Part shown: in pieces, positions 44,497 through 52,638 of the stretch
Layout: each line of letters begins with the position of its first letter
Position numbering within the stretch: position 1 is the stretch's first letter
NCBI GenBank assembly: GCA_964560875.1
Contig: CAZLMW010000044.1
Location: forward strand, 1 to 57,878
DNA length: 57,878 nt
Direction of reading: 5' to 3'
From: CAZLMW01 sp964560875
GTDB taxonomy: Bacteria > Myxococcota_A > UBA9042
The notes under the pieces: model-generated
The model's database searches: none
Seen by the model: only the letters and a program-made list of their open reading frames with translations
What the model was told of the DNA's origin: nothing
Translations under genes and position numbers: made by a program

Positions 44497-45900
44497 CTAC
44501 TTGCAGCCACAGGCTTTGTAGTCCGGACAGCAGTCCTGGAACATCGGGTGGCCGCACCACTTGTCGCATTGGCAGGGCCAGCCGTTGTAGTAGTAGCAGC
44601 CCTGCTTGCACGAGAAGATCCCACCGGACCCACACGTCACCGACTTGCCGCACAACGGGACCTTGTCGGGGCAGCAGTCTTTCTTCTTCTCGCAGTCGTT
44701 GTCGCACTGGCAAGGCTGTTTCGGATCGCGTTTGCCGCAGCGGTTCTTGCAGGTCTTGGGCGGCGGCTGTTTGCAAATCGGCGCGACTCCTGAGCCTTGC
44801 ATCGTGCACAAGGTGCCGGTCGCACACGTCTTGGTCGTGGTCCAGGCGGTCTTGTGCTGATCGCCCGCTGAACCGCTGCAGGCCGCGGTGTTCTTGCCGT
44901 CACAGCCCGCCCAGACGTCGCGTTTTTGAACCGCCGACCCGCTGCATTGCCACTGCGTCGCCACCTTCGCCGCTCCACACTTGGCGCCCTTTGGCATGGC
45001 CTTGTTGGTCTTCGGATCACAGCATGTCCCGCCCTCACAGCAGCCCGCGATCGGTTTGACGACGCAGGTCTTCTTGGCGAGGTCGCAGGTCGCGGGCTTG
45101 CAGGTGCTCGATGGGCACGGGGTCTTGGCGCTGCAGCAGCCGTTGGTCTTCTTGCCGATGCACTTGGCGTCGTTGCTGCACTGGTCGGCGAACGTGCACG
45201 GATCGCCGTCATCGCAGATCTCCCCGGTCGCCTTGGTGTACTTGTCGGCCGCGATCGCGGGCTGGCAGCGCATACAAGGCTGAAGCGGGTTGGCGGCGCC
45301 GGCGGTCATGCACACCGGGCCGATGACGCAAAAGCCGGGCTTGACCTTGTGTTTGCAGCCGCCGGATTTCGGATCGGGGGAATCGACGGTGCAGGCCTTC
45401 TTATCGTCGCATGCGTTGCTTCCGCCCCCGTCTGCGTTCCCAGTCCCGTCCCCGAGACCGCCTCCGTCGCTTTTGCCGGTGCCGCTTCCATCCCCGAGCC
45501 CGTTTCCGCCCCCGCCGCCGTTTCCGTCCCCGAGCCCGTTTCCGTCCCCGCCGCCGTTCCCGTCCCCGCCGCCGTCTCCGAGCCCGTTTCCGTCTGCGAT
45601 TCCGCCGCCGTTTCCGTCTCCGCTCCCGTTTCCGTCTCCGAGTCCGTTTCCGTCGCCGGATCCGCCACCCTTTCCGTCGTTGGATCCGCTGCTGGAGCCG
45701 TTGGCGCCGTCGTGCAGGCCGACCGTGTCCGTGCCGCCGGAGGAGCCGGCAAAGAGCACGCCGTCGATCACATCGGAGAACGCACCGTTTCCGCCAGCGC
45801 CATCACCGCCGCCTTCGCCGTCGCCCGAACAAGCGCCGAGCGCGCCGCAAAGCAGCACGATTGTCGCGGCCCGCGTCATCGACAAGACGAATGCGCGCAT
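44497..45900 (-). CDS. Cysteine-rich lipoprotein with two somatomedin-B-like domains
   Basis: 467 residues; signal MTRAATIVLLCGALGAC with lipobox LGAC. Residues about 65-165 are a Gly/Asp/Asn low-complexity stalk (GDGNGLGDGNG repeats). The middle contains DDGDPCTFADQCSNDAKC-type Myxococcota motifs and a CC-rich block. The end holds two units with the Cys spacing of animal somatomedin-B domains: C-x3-C-x8-C-x-C-x3-C-x5-CC-x6-C at about 384-417 and C-x3-C-x7-C-x-C-x3-C-x7-CC-x5-C at about 431-462, both with CQCD and CCPD. Start ATG 45900 has GGTGAG upstream; an extension from 45954 precedes the signal and is rejected. The gene lies between sucA and sucB on the opposite strand. Confidence 0.78.
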   Translation of the reverse strand: MRAFVLSMTRAATIVLLCGALGACSGDGEGGGDGAGGNGAFSDVIDGVLFAGSSGGTDTVGLHDGANGSSSGSNDGKGGGSGDGNGLGDGNGSGDGNGGGIADGNGLGDGGGDGNGGGDGNGLGDGNGGGGGNGLGDGSGTGKSDGGGLGDGTGNADGGGSNACDDKKACTVDSPDPKSGGCKHKVKPGFCVIGPVCMTAGAANPLQPCMRCQPAIAADKYTKATGEICDDGDPCTFADQCSNDAKCIGKKTNGCCSAKTPCPSSTCKPATCDLAKKTCVVKPIAGCCEGGTCCDPKTNKAMPKGAKCGAAKVATQWQCSGSAVQKRDVWAGCDGKNTAACSGSAGDQHKTAWTTTKTCATGTLCTMQGSGVAPICKQPPPKTCKNRCGKRDPKQPCQCDNDCEKKKDCCPDKVPLCGKSVTCGSGGIFSCKQGCYYYNGWPCQCDKWCGHPMFQDCCPDYKACGCK

Positions 45901-46035
45901 GATCTCACCCGGGGTTGATCTGCATTGTGCCACACGCCGCCACCGTCCCAACAAACCCGCGCCCCTTCACAACCATGCCGGGGTGCGCCAAAGTCCACCG
46001 GTCTCTGCCTGTCCAGTCTGCCCGGGAGCCCCGCG

Positions 46036-47328
46036 ATGGCCGATATCGTCGTCCCTTCTGCCGGTGAATCGATCACCGAGGTCTACGTCGCCCAGTGGCT
46101 CGTCAACGTCGGTGATTTCGTCAACGTCGATGACCCGGTTGTCTCGCTCGAAACCGACAAGGCGTCGATGGATGTGCCCGCGCCGGTGGCTGGAGTCTTG
46201 ACCGAGCAGCTCGTGGCTGCCGATGACAGCGCGAATGTCGGCGATGTGATCGGGCGGATCGACGAGTCCGCTTCAGCCTCTGCTGGCACGGCCGCCGCCG
46301 CCGCTCCCGCCGCCGCCGAACCCGCCGCCGCTGAATCCGCGCCCGCCGCGCCCGCTGCTGCCGACAAGATCGTGATGCCATCGGCCCAGCGCGTGCTCGA
46401 CCAGGCCGGCGTGGACGCCGCCGACGTGACCGGAACCGGCCCCGGTGGACGCGTGCTCAAGGAAGACGCCGTCGCCGCAGCCGCCGCGAAATCCGCGCCC
46501 GCCGCGAAATCCGCGCCCGCCGCGAAATCCGCGCCCGCCGCGACACCCGCCCCCGCCGCCAAACCCCAATCGAAGCCTGCTGCCAAGCCCGCGCCCGCCG
46601 TCAAACCTGCCGCGACTTCAGGCGATGGCCGGACCACCGAGCGCGTCAAGATGACCCGGCTGCGCAAGAAGATCGCCGAACGCCTCGTCGGCGCCCAGAA
46701 CGACGCCGCGATCCTCACGACGTTCAACGAAGCGGACATGACGGCCGTGATGGCCCTGCGCGCGCGTCACAAGCAAGCGTTTATCGACAAGTACGGCATC
46801 AAGCTCGGGTTCATGAGCTTCTTCATCAAGGCCTGTGTCGACGCGCTCAAGGACCTGCCCGGCATCAACGCGCAGATCGACGGCGACCACATCGTCTACC
46901 ACGACTATTTCGACATCGGCGTCGCGGTCGGCGGCGGACGCGGCCTTGTTGTCCCGGTCATCCGCAACGCGGAGCGGCTGTCGTTCGCTGAGATCGAGCT
47001 GACCATCGCCGATTTCGGCAAGCGCGCCCAGGCCGGCACCATCAAACCCGACGAGATGATCGGCGGCACGTTCAGCATCAGCAACGGCGGCGTCTACGGG
47101 TCGATGATGTCCACGCCGATCCTCAACCCCCCGCAGTCGGGCATCCTCGGTATGCACAACATCATCAAGCGGCCGATCGCGGTCGGCGACAACGTCGAGA
47201 TCCGCCCGATGATGTACCTGGCCCTGTCCTACGACCATCGCATCGTCGACGGCCGCGAAGCCGTCACGTTCCTGCGCCGCGTCAAGGCGTGCATCGAAGC
47301 GCCCGAACGGATGCTGCTCGAAATCTAG
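46036..47328 (+). CDS. sucB: Dihydrolipoyl succinyltransferase (E2 of oxoglutarate dehydrogenase)
   Basis: 430 residues. Lipoyl domain with lipoylated Lys42 in ETDKASMDVP; Ala/Pro linker; peripheral E3/E1-binding domain at about 110-147 (PSAQRVLDQAGVDAADVTGTGPGGRVLKEDA); second Ala/Lys/Pro linker with repeated AAKSAP; catalytic domain with AAILTTFNEADMTAVMALR, GGTFSISNGGVYGSMMSTPILNPPQSGILGMH (succinyltransferase-type) and active His401 in YDHRIVDGREA. Start ATG 46036 with GGGAG upstream; the longer frame to 45925 precedes the conserved start. It is separated from sucA by a divergent lipoprotein gene, so it probably has its own promoter in 45901-46035. Confidence 0.96.
   Translation: MADIVVPSAGESITEVYVAQWLVNVGDFVNVDDPVVSLETDKASMDVPAPVAGVLTEQLVAADDSANVGDVIGRIDESASASAGTAAAAAPAAAEPAAAESAPAAPAAADKIVMPSAQRVLDQAGVDAADVTGTGPGGRVLKEDAVAAAAAKSAPAAKSAPAAKSAPAATPAPAAKPQSKPAAKPAPAVKPAATSGDGRTTERVKMTRLRKKIAERLVGAQNDAAILTTFNEADMTAVMALRARHKQAFIDKYGIKLGFMSFFIKACVDALKDLPGINAQIDGDHIVYHDYFDIGVAVGGGRGLVVPVIRNAERLSFAEIELTIADFGKRAQAGTIKPDEMIGGTFSISNGGVYGSMMSTPILNPPQSGILGMHNIIKRPIAVGDNVEIRPMMYLALSYDHRIVDGREAVTFLRRVKACIEAPERMLLEI
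46483..46536. repeat. 18-bp in-frame tandem repeat in the SucB linker
   Basis: GCCGCGAAATCCGCGCCC is repeated exactly three times (46483-46500, 46501-46518, 46519-46536), encoding AAKSAP units. Linker length can therefore vary without loss of frame. Confidence 0.85.
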
Positions 47329-47339
47329 CCGAATCAGCC

Positions 47340-47351
47340 GGGGTCTGACCC
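47340..47351. repeat. GGGGTCTGACCC motif, copy 2
   Basis: Inverse form of the motif at 17840-17852. It lies 7 bp before the large palindrome at 47359-47523. Confidence 0.5.
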
Positions 47352-47358
47352 TTACATA

Positions 47359-47523
47359 TGATTCGTGTGAAGGAACGGAGGTTCGAGGCCAAATCGTCGA
47401 AATGCAAGCGCTTTCGTCTCGGAACGCCGCAGGCATAGCAGCGCTATTTCAAGGTGTTACGGGGCGGAAACGCGCAGTAGTTCGGCGACTTTGGACCGAA
47501 TCGGAGTTTCTTCACATGAATCG
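47359..47523. repeat. 165-bp symmetric imperfect palindrome before lpd
   Basis: The two arms are symmetric about base 47441 with no net insertion. Of 81 position pairs I count 47 Watson-Crick and 8 G-T. The outer 18 bp (TGATTCGTGTGAAGGAAC against GTTTCTTCACATGAATCG) pair throughout, counting three G-T, and the centre is ATAGC-AGC-GCTAT. It resembles ERIC- or MITE-type elements, or a structured leader, and ends 24 bp before the lpd start. It fills most of the 219-bp sucB-lpd spacer and looks less GC-rich than its neighbours. Confidence 0.75.
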
Positions 47524-47547
47524 AACAACCACTTTAGCGAGGCTTCC

Positions 47548-48951
47548 TTGACCACCACCTACGACGTCGTCGTTATCGGCGCCGGCCCGGGCGGCTACGT
47601 CTGTGCCATTCGTTGCGCGCAGCTTGGCTTGAAGACCGCATGCATCGAGCTCGAAAAGGCGCTGGGCGGCACCTGCCTGCGTGTCGGCTGCATCCCGTCC
47701 AAGGCGCTGCTGGAGTCATCGGAGCACTACCTGGCTGCCCGCAGACACCTCAAGGACCACGGTGTGATGGTCGGCGATGTGCAGCTCGACCTCGCCAAGA
47801 CGATGGGGCGTAAGGACAAGATCGTGCGCCAATTGACCGGCGGCATCGGCTTTCTGTTCAAGAAGAACAAGGTCACGCGCCTGCACGGCCGCGGCACGTT
47901 GACCGGCATCACCGATGGTTTGCATGGCGTCGCCGTAAGTGAAGGCGATGACGCTGCAACCACCGTCCGCGCCAAGAACGTCATCATCGCCACCGGCAGC
48001 AAGGTCCGCGAGCTGCCCGGCGTCGCGATGGATTGGGATCGCATCGGCGGGTCGACCGAGGCGTTGAGCTACCCCGAAGTCCCCGGCCACCTGTGCGTCA
48101 TCGGCGCCGGCGTTATCGGCCTCGAGCTCGGGTCCGTCTGGGCGCGCCTCGGGGCGAAGGTCACGGTGCTCGAATATGCCGACCTGCCGTTGCCTGGCAC
48201 CGACACCGAGATTCGCAAGCTCGCCGCCAAGATCTTCAAGCGCCAGGGCATGAAGCTGCGCTACGGCGTCAAGGTCACCGGCGCGCGCATCGAGGGCGAC
48301 AAGTGCATCGTCGAGTCCGAGGGTGGCGAACCTCTGCAATGCGATCGCGTGCTCGTGGCGGTCGGGCGCGTTCCGAATACCGAGGGGTTGGGGCTCGAAA
48401 ACGTCGGGTTGGCCGCCAACAAGTGGGGCCAGGTCGAGATCGACGACCACTTCGAGACCGGGGTGCCCGGGCTCTACGCCATCGGTGACTGCGTTCGTGG
48501 CGCGATGTTGGCCCACAAGGCCGAAGAAGAGGGCGTCGCGATCGCCGAGAGAATCGCCACCGGTTGGGGCCACGTCGACTACGACACGATTCCCAACGTC
48601 GTCTACACGGACCCGGAAGTGGCGACCGTCGGCAAGACCGCCGAGCAGTGCGAAGCCGACGGCATCGAGGTGCGCGTCGGCAAGTTCCCGTTTTCAGCCA
48701 ACGGCCGCGCCAAGGCGCTTGGTAGCACGGAAGGTTTCGTGAAGGTCGTCGCGCGTGCGGACACCGATCGGGTTGTTGGCGTGCACATGATAGGGCCGCG
48801 GGTGAGCGAGCTTATCGTCGAAGCCGCGACCGCGATGGCGTTTGGCGCGAGCAGCGAAGATATGGCGCGTGTATGTCACGCCCATCCGACGCTGCACGAG
48901 GTGACGAAGGAAGCCGCGCTGGCCGTTGATGGTCGCGCGATTCACTCGTAG
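47548..48951 (+). CDS. lpd: Dihydrolipoyl dehydrogenase (E3)
   Basis: 467 residues. Reoxidises the E2 lipoyl group with FAD and NAD. FAD motif VVVIGAGPGGYVCAIRCAQLG; redox Cys43 and Cys48 in GGTCLRVGCIPSKALLESSEHY; NAD motif CVIGAGVIGLELGSVWARLG; GLYAIGDCVRGAMLAHKAEEEG; active-site HAHPTLHEVTKEAALAVDGRAIHS at the C-terminus. I place the start at TTG 47548 with GAGG just upstream, giving the family N-terminus (M)TTTYDVVVIGAG. The ATG at 47491 would add 19 unconserved residues read through the palindrome. Downstream of sucB, serving the OGDH complex and possibly others. Confidence 0.95.
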   Translation: MTTTYDVVVIGAGPGGYVCAIRCAQLGLKTACIELEKALGGTCLRVGCIPSKALLESSEHYLAARRHLKDHGVMVGDVQLDLAKTMGRKDKIVRQLTGGIGFLFKKNKVTRLHGRGTLTGITDGLHGVAVSEGDDAATTVRAKNVIIATGSKVRELPGVAMDWDRIGGSTEALSYPEVPGHLCVIGAGVIGLELGSVWARLGAKVTVLEYADLPLPGTDTEIRKLAAKIFKRQGMKLRYGVKVTGARIEGDKCIVESEGGEPLQCDRVLVAVGRVPNTEGLGLENVGLAANKWGQVEIDDHFETGVPGLYAIGDCVRGAMLAHKAEEEGVAIAERIATGWGHVDYDTIPNVVYTDPEVATVGKTAEQCEADGIEVRVGKFPFSANGRAKALGSTEGFVKVVARADTDRVVGVHMIGPRVSELIVEAATAMAFGASSEDMARVCHAHPTLHEVTKEAALAVDGRAIHS

Positions 48952-48983
48952 GGCGGTTGGCAGGCCGGCCCTGTGACGGTCTG

Positions 48984-49538
48984 CTAGCTGCCGAAAGAGC
49001 GCTCAAACAGCGCGTCGATGGCGGCTTTGCCGGCGTCGGTTGGCGAACGGGTGCCGGTGCCGCAGAACGCCGTTTCGGTGATCACCGGCTCGCCCGCGCT
49101 TTTCCAGGTGCCTTCGGCCCACTTCAGCCAGTGGCCACGGTCCTGGTCGAACACGTACAGCGGCTTGTTGCAGAGCTTGGCGAACTCGGCGCCCCAGCCG
49201 GTGCCGCCCTTGACGTGACCGTCGGGCAGGATCGCGCCGACCACGAAGACTTCCTGTGCGGAGTTGATCTGGTGCCAGATCGACTGCAGCACCTTTCGGA
49301 ACAGCGGCGTGTCGCGGTAGACGCGGTTCATCATGCGGCCGACGTAGGTGAGGCTGACGTCACCGCGCTTGAGCTCGGTCGGCGACAGCTCCTTGAGGCC
49401 GCGAGTACGCGCATCGGCGTGACCGGCGAAGGTGTAGTTGACCTCGGTGACGTTCCATCGCTCGGCGGCGGCGCCAAACGCGGCTTCGGCGCCGGTCGCC
49501 GCCCCGCTGTAGAGGGTAGATTCGCTTGCACTGGCCAT
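48984..49538 (-). CDS. Predicted nucleotide-binding protein, SLOG/YpsA-like
   Basis: 184 residues. LYSGAATGAEAAFGAAAERWNV and SAQEVFVVGAILPDGHVKGGTGWGAEFAKLCNKPLYVFDQDRGHW resemble the SLOG Rossmann-like superfamily (DprA, LOG, YpsA), where a SGGAxGxD loop and a GGTxxxxEFAKxxNKPxYVFD block bind nucleotide-like ligands. The rest (YTFAGHADARTRGLKELSP, VSLTYVGRMMNRVYRDTPLFRKVLQSIWHQI) is conserved in hypothetical proteins I recall from diverse bacteria. GGAGA precedes ATG 49538. Convergent with lpd, 32 bp between stops. Ligand unknown. Confidence 0.65.
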   Translation of the reverse strand: MASASESTLYSGAATGAEAAFGAAAERWNVTEVNYTFAGHADARTRGLKELSPTELKRGDVSLTYVGRMMNRVYRDTPLFRKVLQSIWHQINSAQEVFVVGAILPDGHVKGGTGWGAEFAKLCNKPLYVFDQDRGHWLKWAEGTWKSAGEPVITETAFCGTGTRSPTDAGKAAIDALFERSFGS

Positions 49539-49718
49539 ATCGATGTCTCCTTCTGCGGCGAGATCGCCGTCGCGCGGCGCCTATCGCACGAACTTCGCCG
49601 GCTTGCAAGCGAACAGACGTTCGCGTCGTGTTCCGAGGCTTACGCAAAGTTGCGCGGAAGGGTGTTGCGCTTACGCGTTGCGTGTCTGTGCAGCGGCGAG
49701 GCGCTATCCGCTGGCACA

Positions 49719-50768
49719 TCAGTAGTTCTTTGCACCGGCTTCCTTGCAGTCTTTCGGGCAACGCGGCTTGCCGTTGTCCCACAGGCACTTGGTGTGGAAG
49801 TCGGGCGGCCAAAAGCACTTGCCGCTGTCGAGGCACTTTTGCGGCGCCGGGCCGAAGTGCTTGGGGCAGGACATCGGCAAACACTCCTCGGTGTGAAACC
49901 AGTAGCGGCAGCCTTTGCACTGGTCCGCGCACTTGGCGAACATCAGCTTGTTGGTGGCGGTGTTGAACGGCGGCTGCGACAGGTAGCCGCAGCCGACAAC
50001 CTTGGCGGCGGCGTGCTTCTCGCACAGGATCTTGCCGGCGTCCTCGTCGTCACAGATACGCGCCGCGTAGCCACTGACATCTTTGAGCTTACTCGGGTGC
50101 GTCACGCCCTGAGTGTTGCCCAGACACCTCGAAGGACAGCAGCTCACTCCTTTGGGCCCTTCTTGGCACGTAGGCTTCTGCCAAGCCTTGTTGCATTCGT
50201 TCCAGTTCGGAGGTTTCGGGCATGCGGAGAGCTTCCAGCGCAAATGCCCGCCGGTTTTCGTGCATCTTACGCGATAGGGTCGCCGGCAGATGCCATGCTT
50301 GACGGTGATCCAGTCGGGCGCGTTGGGGCCCCAGCTCTGCACGGAGGACTCACCATAGCCCGTGCAACGCCACTGGCCCTCAACATCGCACTTGGTCAAC
50401 GGCTTGGGCAGCGCGTTGCCGCCTGAGCAATAGGGCCCCGACACCAGACCGGCCACGTCCGGCAACGAACCGAACGTATCTGTTGCGTCGATACCGGGTG
50501 CGTCCATTGGCAATACATCGCCAGGATCGGACGTCGCGATGGCATCACCGGGCGCGTGGTCCTTTGCGTCAGCCGCTCCACCATCGAGCGATTCGGCTGC
50601 ATCCGCCGCGCCCGCCGCTTCCACGTCCGCACTATCGCCGGTGTCTTCGTCTGCCTGTGCCGCATCGGCCTCCGGAGGCGCACGATTGCAGGCTGCGCTG
50701 GTCGCGAGCACCGACATCGCCCCACACAGCAGCAAGAGCCGCACATCCAGCTGACCCGAGCACCACAT
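49719..50768 (-). CDS. Cysteine-rich lipoprotein
   Basis: 349 residues; MWCSGQLDVRLLLLCGAMSVLATSAAC gives a lipoprotein signal. An acidic Ala/Asp linker to about residue 100 precedes a domain with about 28 Cys and conserved Trp (CDVEGQWRCTGYG, KPPNWNECNKAWQKPTC, CRYWFHTEECLPMSC, FWPPDFHTKCLW). No family recognised; a disulfide-rich surface protein is the best inference. ATG 50768 has GAAGG upstream and overlaps the TGA of the upstream gene by one base, so the two are translationally coupled. Confidence 0.72.
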   Translation of the reverse strand: MWCSGQLDVRLLLLCGAMSVLATSAACNRAPPEADAAQADEDTGDSADVEAAGAADAAESLDGGAADAKDHAPGDAIATSDPGDVLPMDAPGIDATDTFGSLPDVAGLVSGPYCSGGNALPKPLTKCDVEGQWRCTGYGESSVQSWGPNAPDWITVKHGICRRPYRVRCTKTGGHLRWKLSACPKPPNWNECNKAWQKPTCQEGPKGVSCCPSRCLGNTQGVTHPSKLKDVSGYAARICDDEDAGKILCEKHAAAKVVGCGYLSQPPFNTATNKLMFAKCADQCKGCRYWFHTEECLPMSCPKHFGPAPQKCLDSGKCFWPPDFHTKCLWDNGKPRCPKDCKEAGAKNY

Positions 50769-52439
50769 CAGGGCACCTTCGCGCAACCGGTGGGTCGCTT
50801 GCTATTGAGCACGGCCCAATGATCGCTGAGCTGGGGGTTGTCGAGCCGGCCGTGGAAGCGCAGCGAGTTGTCCGCGGAGCCGTCGTGGCCGAAGCGCACC
50901 GTCGACGGGAAGCTGAATACGCCTGTGAAGTCGTCCCACGTGCAGCCGACCTTGTCGAAGAAGCCGGTCGCGACGTTGTAAACGTCCACATCGAGCACGA
51001 CATGCGGCGTGCTCGATGCCGCGAACCTGACGCGGTACCAGACAAACGGGTTGATCGCGAAGTACGTCGCCACGCCATCGCGCACGCGTGCCTTCAGGTA
51101 CGCGTCGTTGACGACTTTGACGATCGACAGCTGGATGTCGGTGCCTGCATGGGCCAGCACATGCTCGGTTTCACCTGCGCCAAAGCCCTTCCAGAAGAAC
51201 TCCAATGAAAACTCGAACGATCTTCTGTCATTGATGCCCTTGATGGGGTTCTCAGCCGTGTCTTCGGTGATCTTGATAACGCTCGTCGCGCCGTCGAGGG
51301 AAGCGCTTTCGCGGGGCGCTCGGTAGGTCAGCCATGGCCCCGATGACCCTGGGTCAACGTCGGCGTCCCGCGTCGAGATGCAGTACCCACCGTGACAATC
51401 GGGAGTTCCGCTGACGGGACATGTTGTACCTGCGCAAGCGCAGGTGCCGTTGCCGGTGCCACATGTGCCATCGGACATGCATACGCCGGAGAAACAGTCT
51501 GCGCCAACCGCGCAACCGCAGCGATTCACCCCGGCCGCCACGTTGCAACCTTCGATTGGGTTGCGACAATCCGTCGCTATGGTGCACGTGTCGAATCGGC
51601 ACTCGCCGCCACCGCACTCCGGGGAGCTTGCCTGCGGAACGGTGCAGCCTCGGATGGGATAGCCGTTGGCTTTGTTGAGCGTCGCTGTGACCTGCGGGTT
51701 CATATTCCAGGGCGCCCAGTTGCCGGAAGCAGCGCCGTTGAAGGTATCGGCGTAGATGCGGAACTCGTTCCAGTAAACCGGTTTGCGCCGGAATTGCCGG
51801 CCCCGCGCGAAGATCTCCAGCCACTCATCTTGGTCAGAGACGACATCGGACGTGCAGGGACTTGACAACATCGAGGTGTGGTCGTCGTTGATGTCAGCCG
51901 CATAGGGCGCGGCACTTGGTGTTGAACCGATGCCGTCCCAGTTGTAGTAGCAGTTCGAGGCGTCGCAGTATGGCCCATGGACGTTGATCATCTCTTGGAA
52001 GAAGTGCGTGGCGGTGTCGTATGCGCACACGGTGCGGCTCGTGTTCACGCATCCGTCGGGATCTCCACCGTGGGCCTCTTGGCCCCCGCCACCCGTGGGA
52101 GTGCTGGTGGTCGGACCGTTCCGCTTGCATTCGATAAATGACTGCGGAGAAGCCGACGTTGTCGTGTCGGAGTAGAACCGTCGGGTGCAAGCCTTGGTGT
52201 TTGCTCGCGCCTTAGCGATGGCCTCAACACGAGTCGTCGATGAGACGGTTCCAGTGGTACGTACCTTTGGCAGCAGCGAGCGCTGCGCCGTTGTCAGCGG
52301 CGTCGGATGCGGCTTGCTTGCGGCGTTCGCAGGCCGGATTTCAAGCAACGAGCCCGTCCCAGTTGGGGGGGGGGACCACGATCGCAATCCCGACCAGCCA
52401 CACGCGCGCGCGAGCACGCAGAGCGAGAATGGAGCGCAT
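50768..52439 (-). CDS. Secreted Cys-rich/LamG-like protein, frame broken at a C10 tract
   Basis: The body (about 535 residues, ending at TGA 50770-50768) has a central Cys-rich region (CGGGECRFDTCTIATDCRNPIEGC, CFSGVCMSDGTCGTGNGTC) and a C-terminal LamG/concanavalin-like domain (FEFSLEFFWKGFG...NPFVWYRVRFAAS...VVLDVDVYNV...RFHGRLDNPQLSD). In its own frame the only upstream start (52498) has no signal peptide. A frame one base off starts at ATG 52439 with perfect GGAGG five bases upstream and encodes MRSILALRARARVWLVGIAIVV, a good signal, but stops at 52341. The two meet at ten C (52374-52365). With nine C, the signal runs straight into PPPTGTGSLLEIRPANAAS. Either a sequencing indel or a phase-variable switch. 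Coupled to the next lipoprotein gene. Confidence 0.7.
52365..52374 (-). repeat. Homopolymeric C10 tract (G10 on plus strand)
   Basis: Ten identical bases just after the signal-peptide codons of the secreted protein gene; the present length puts the gene out of frame, and nine or twelve would restore it. Confidence 0.8.
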
Positions 52440-52638
52440 CGGTTCCTCCGAATTTGAATGACGGGGCCGATTTTGAGCGACAACCAACGGAGAAGCAACG
52501 GAAAAGTCTATGAGCGGACCGTGCAACGAAGTGCCAGCCTCGGGCGCGCAGATGTCGGACCGCGTGAGTTGAAAGCGCCGCAATCCCCCGCTACGGTCCG
52601 CGCCCCGGCGCAAATAGCGGCCTCATGAGGAGCCACCG

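Noticed and set aside
45420..45690. Pyrimidine-rich repeats considered as an intergenic satellite
   Set aside because: They encode the Gly/Asp/Asn stalk of the lipoprotein in the correct frame.
47516..47551. Possible 11-codon leader peptide overlapping the lpd start
   Set aside because: It lies on the right arm of the palindrome, has a poorly spaced ribosome site and no regulatory codon pattern; likely coincidence.
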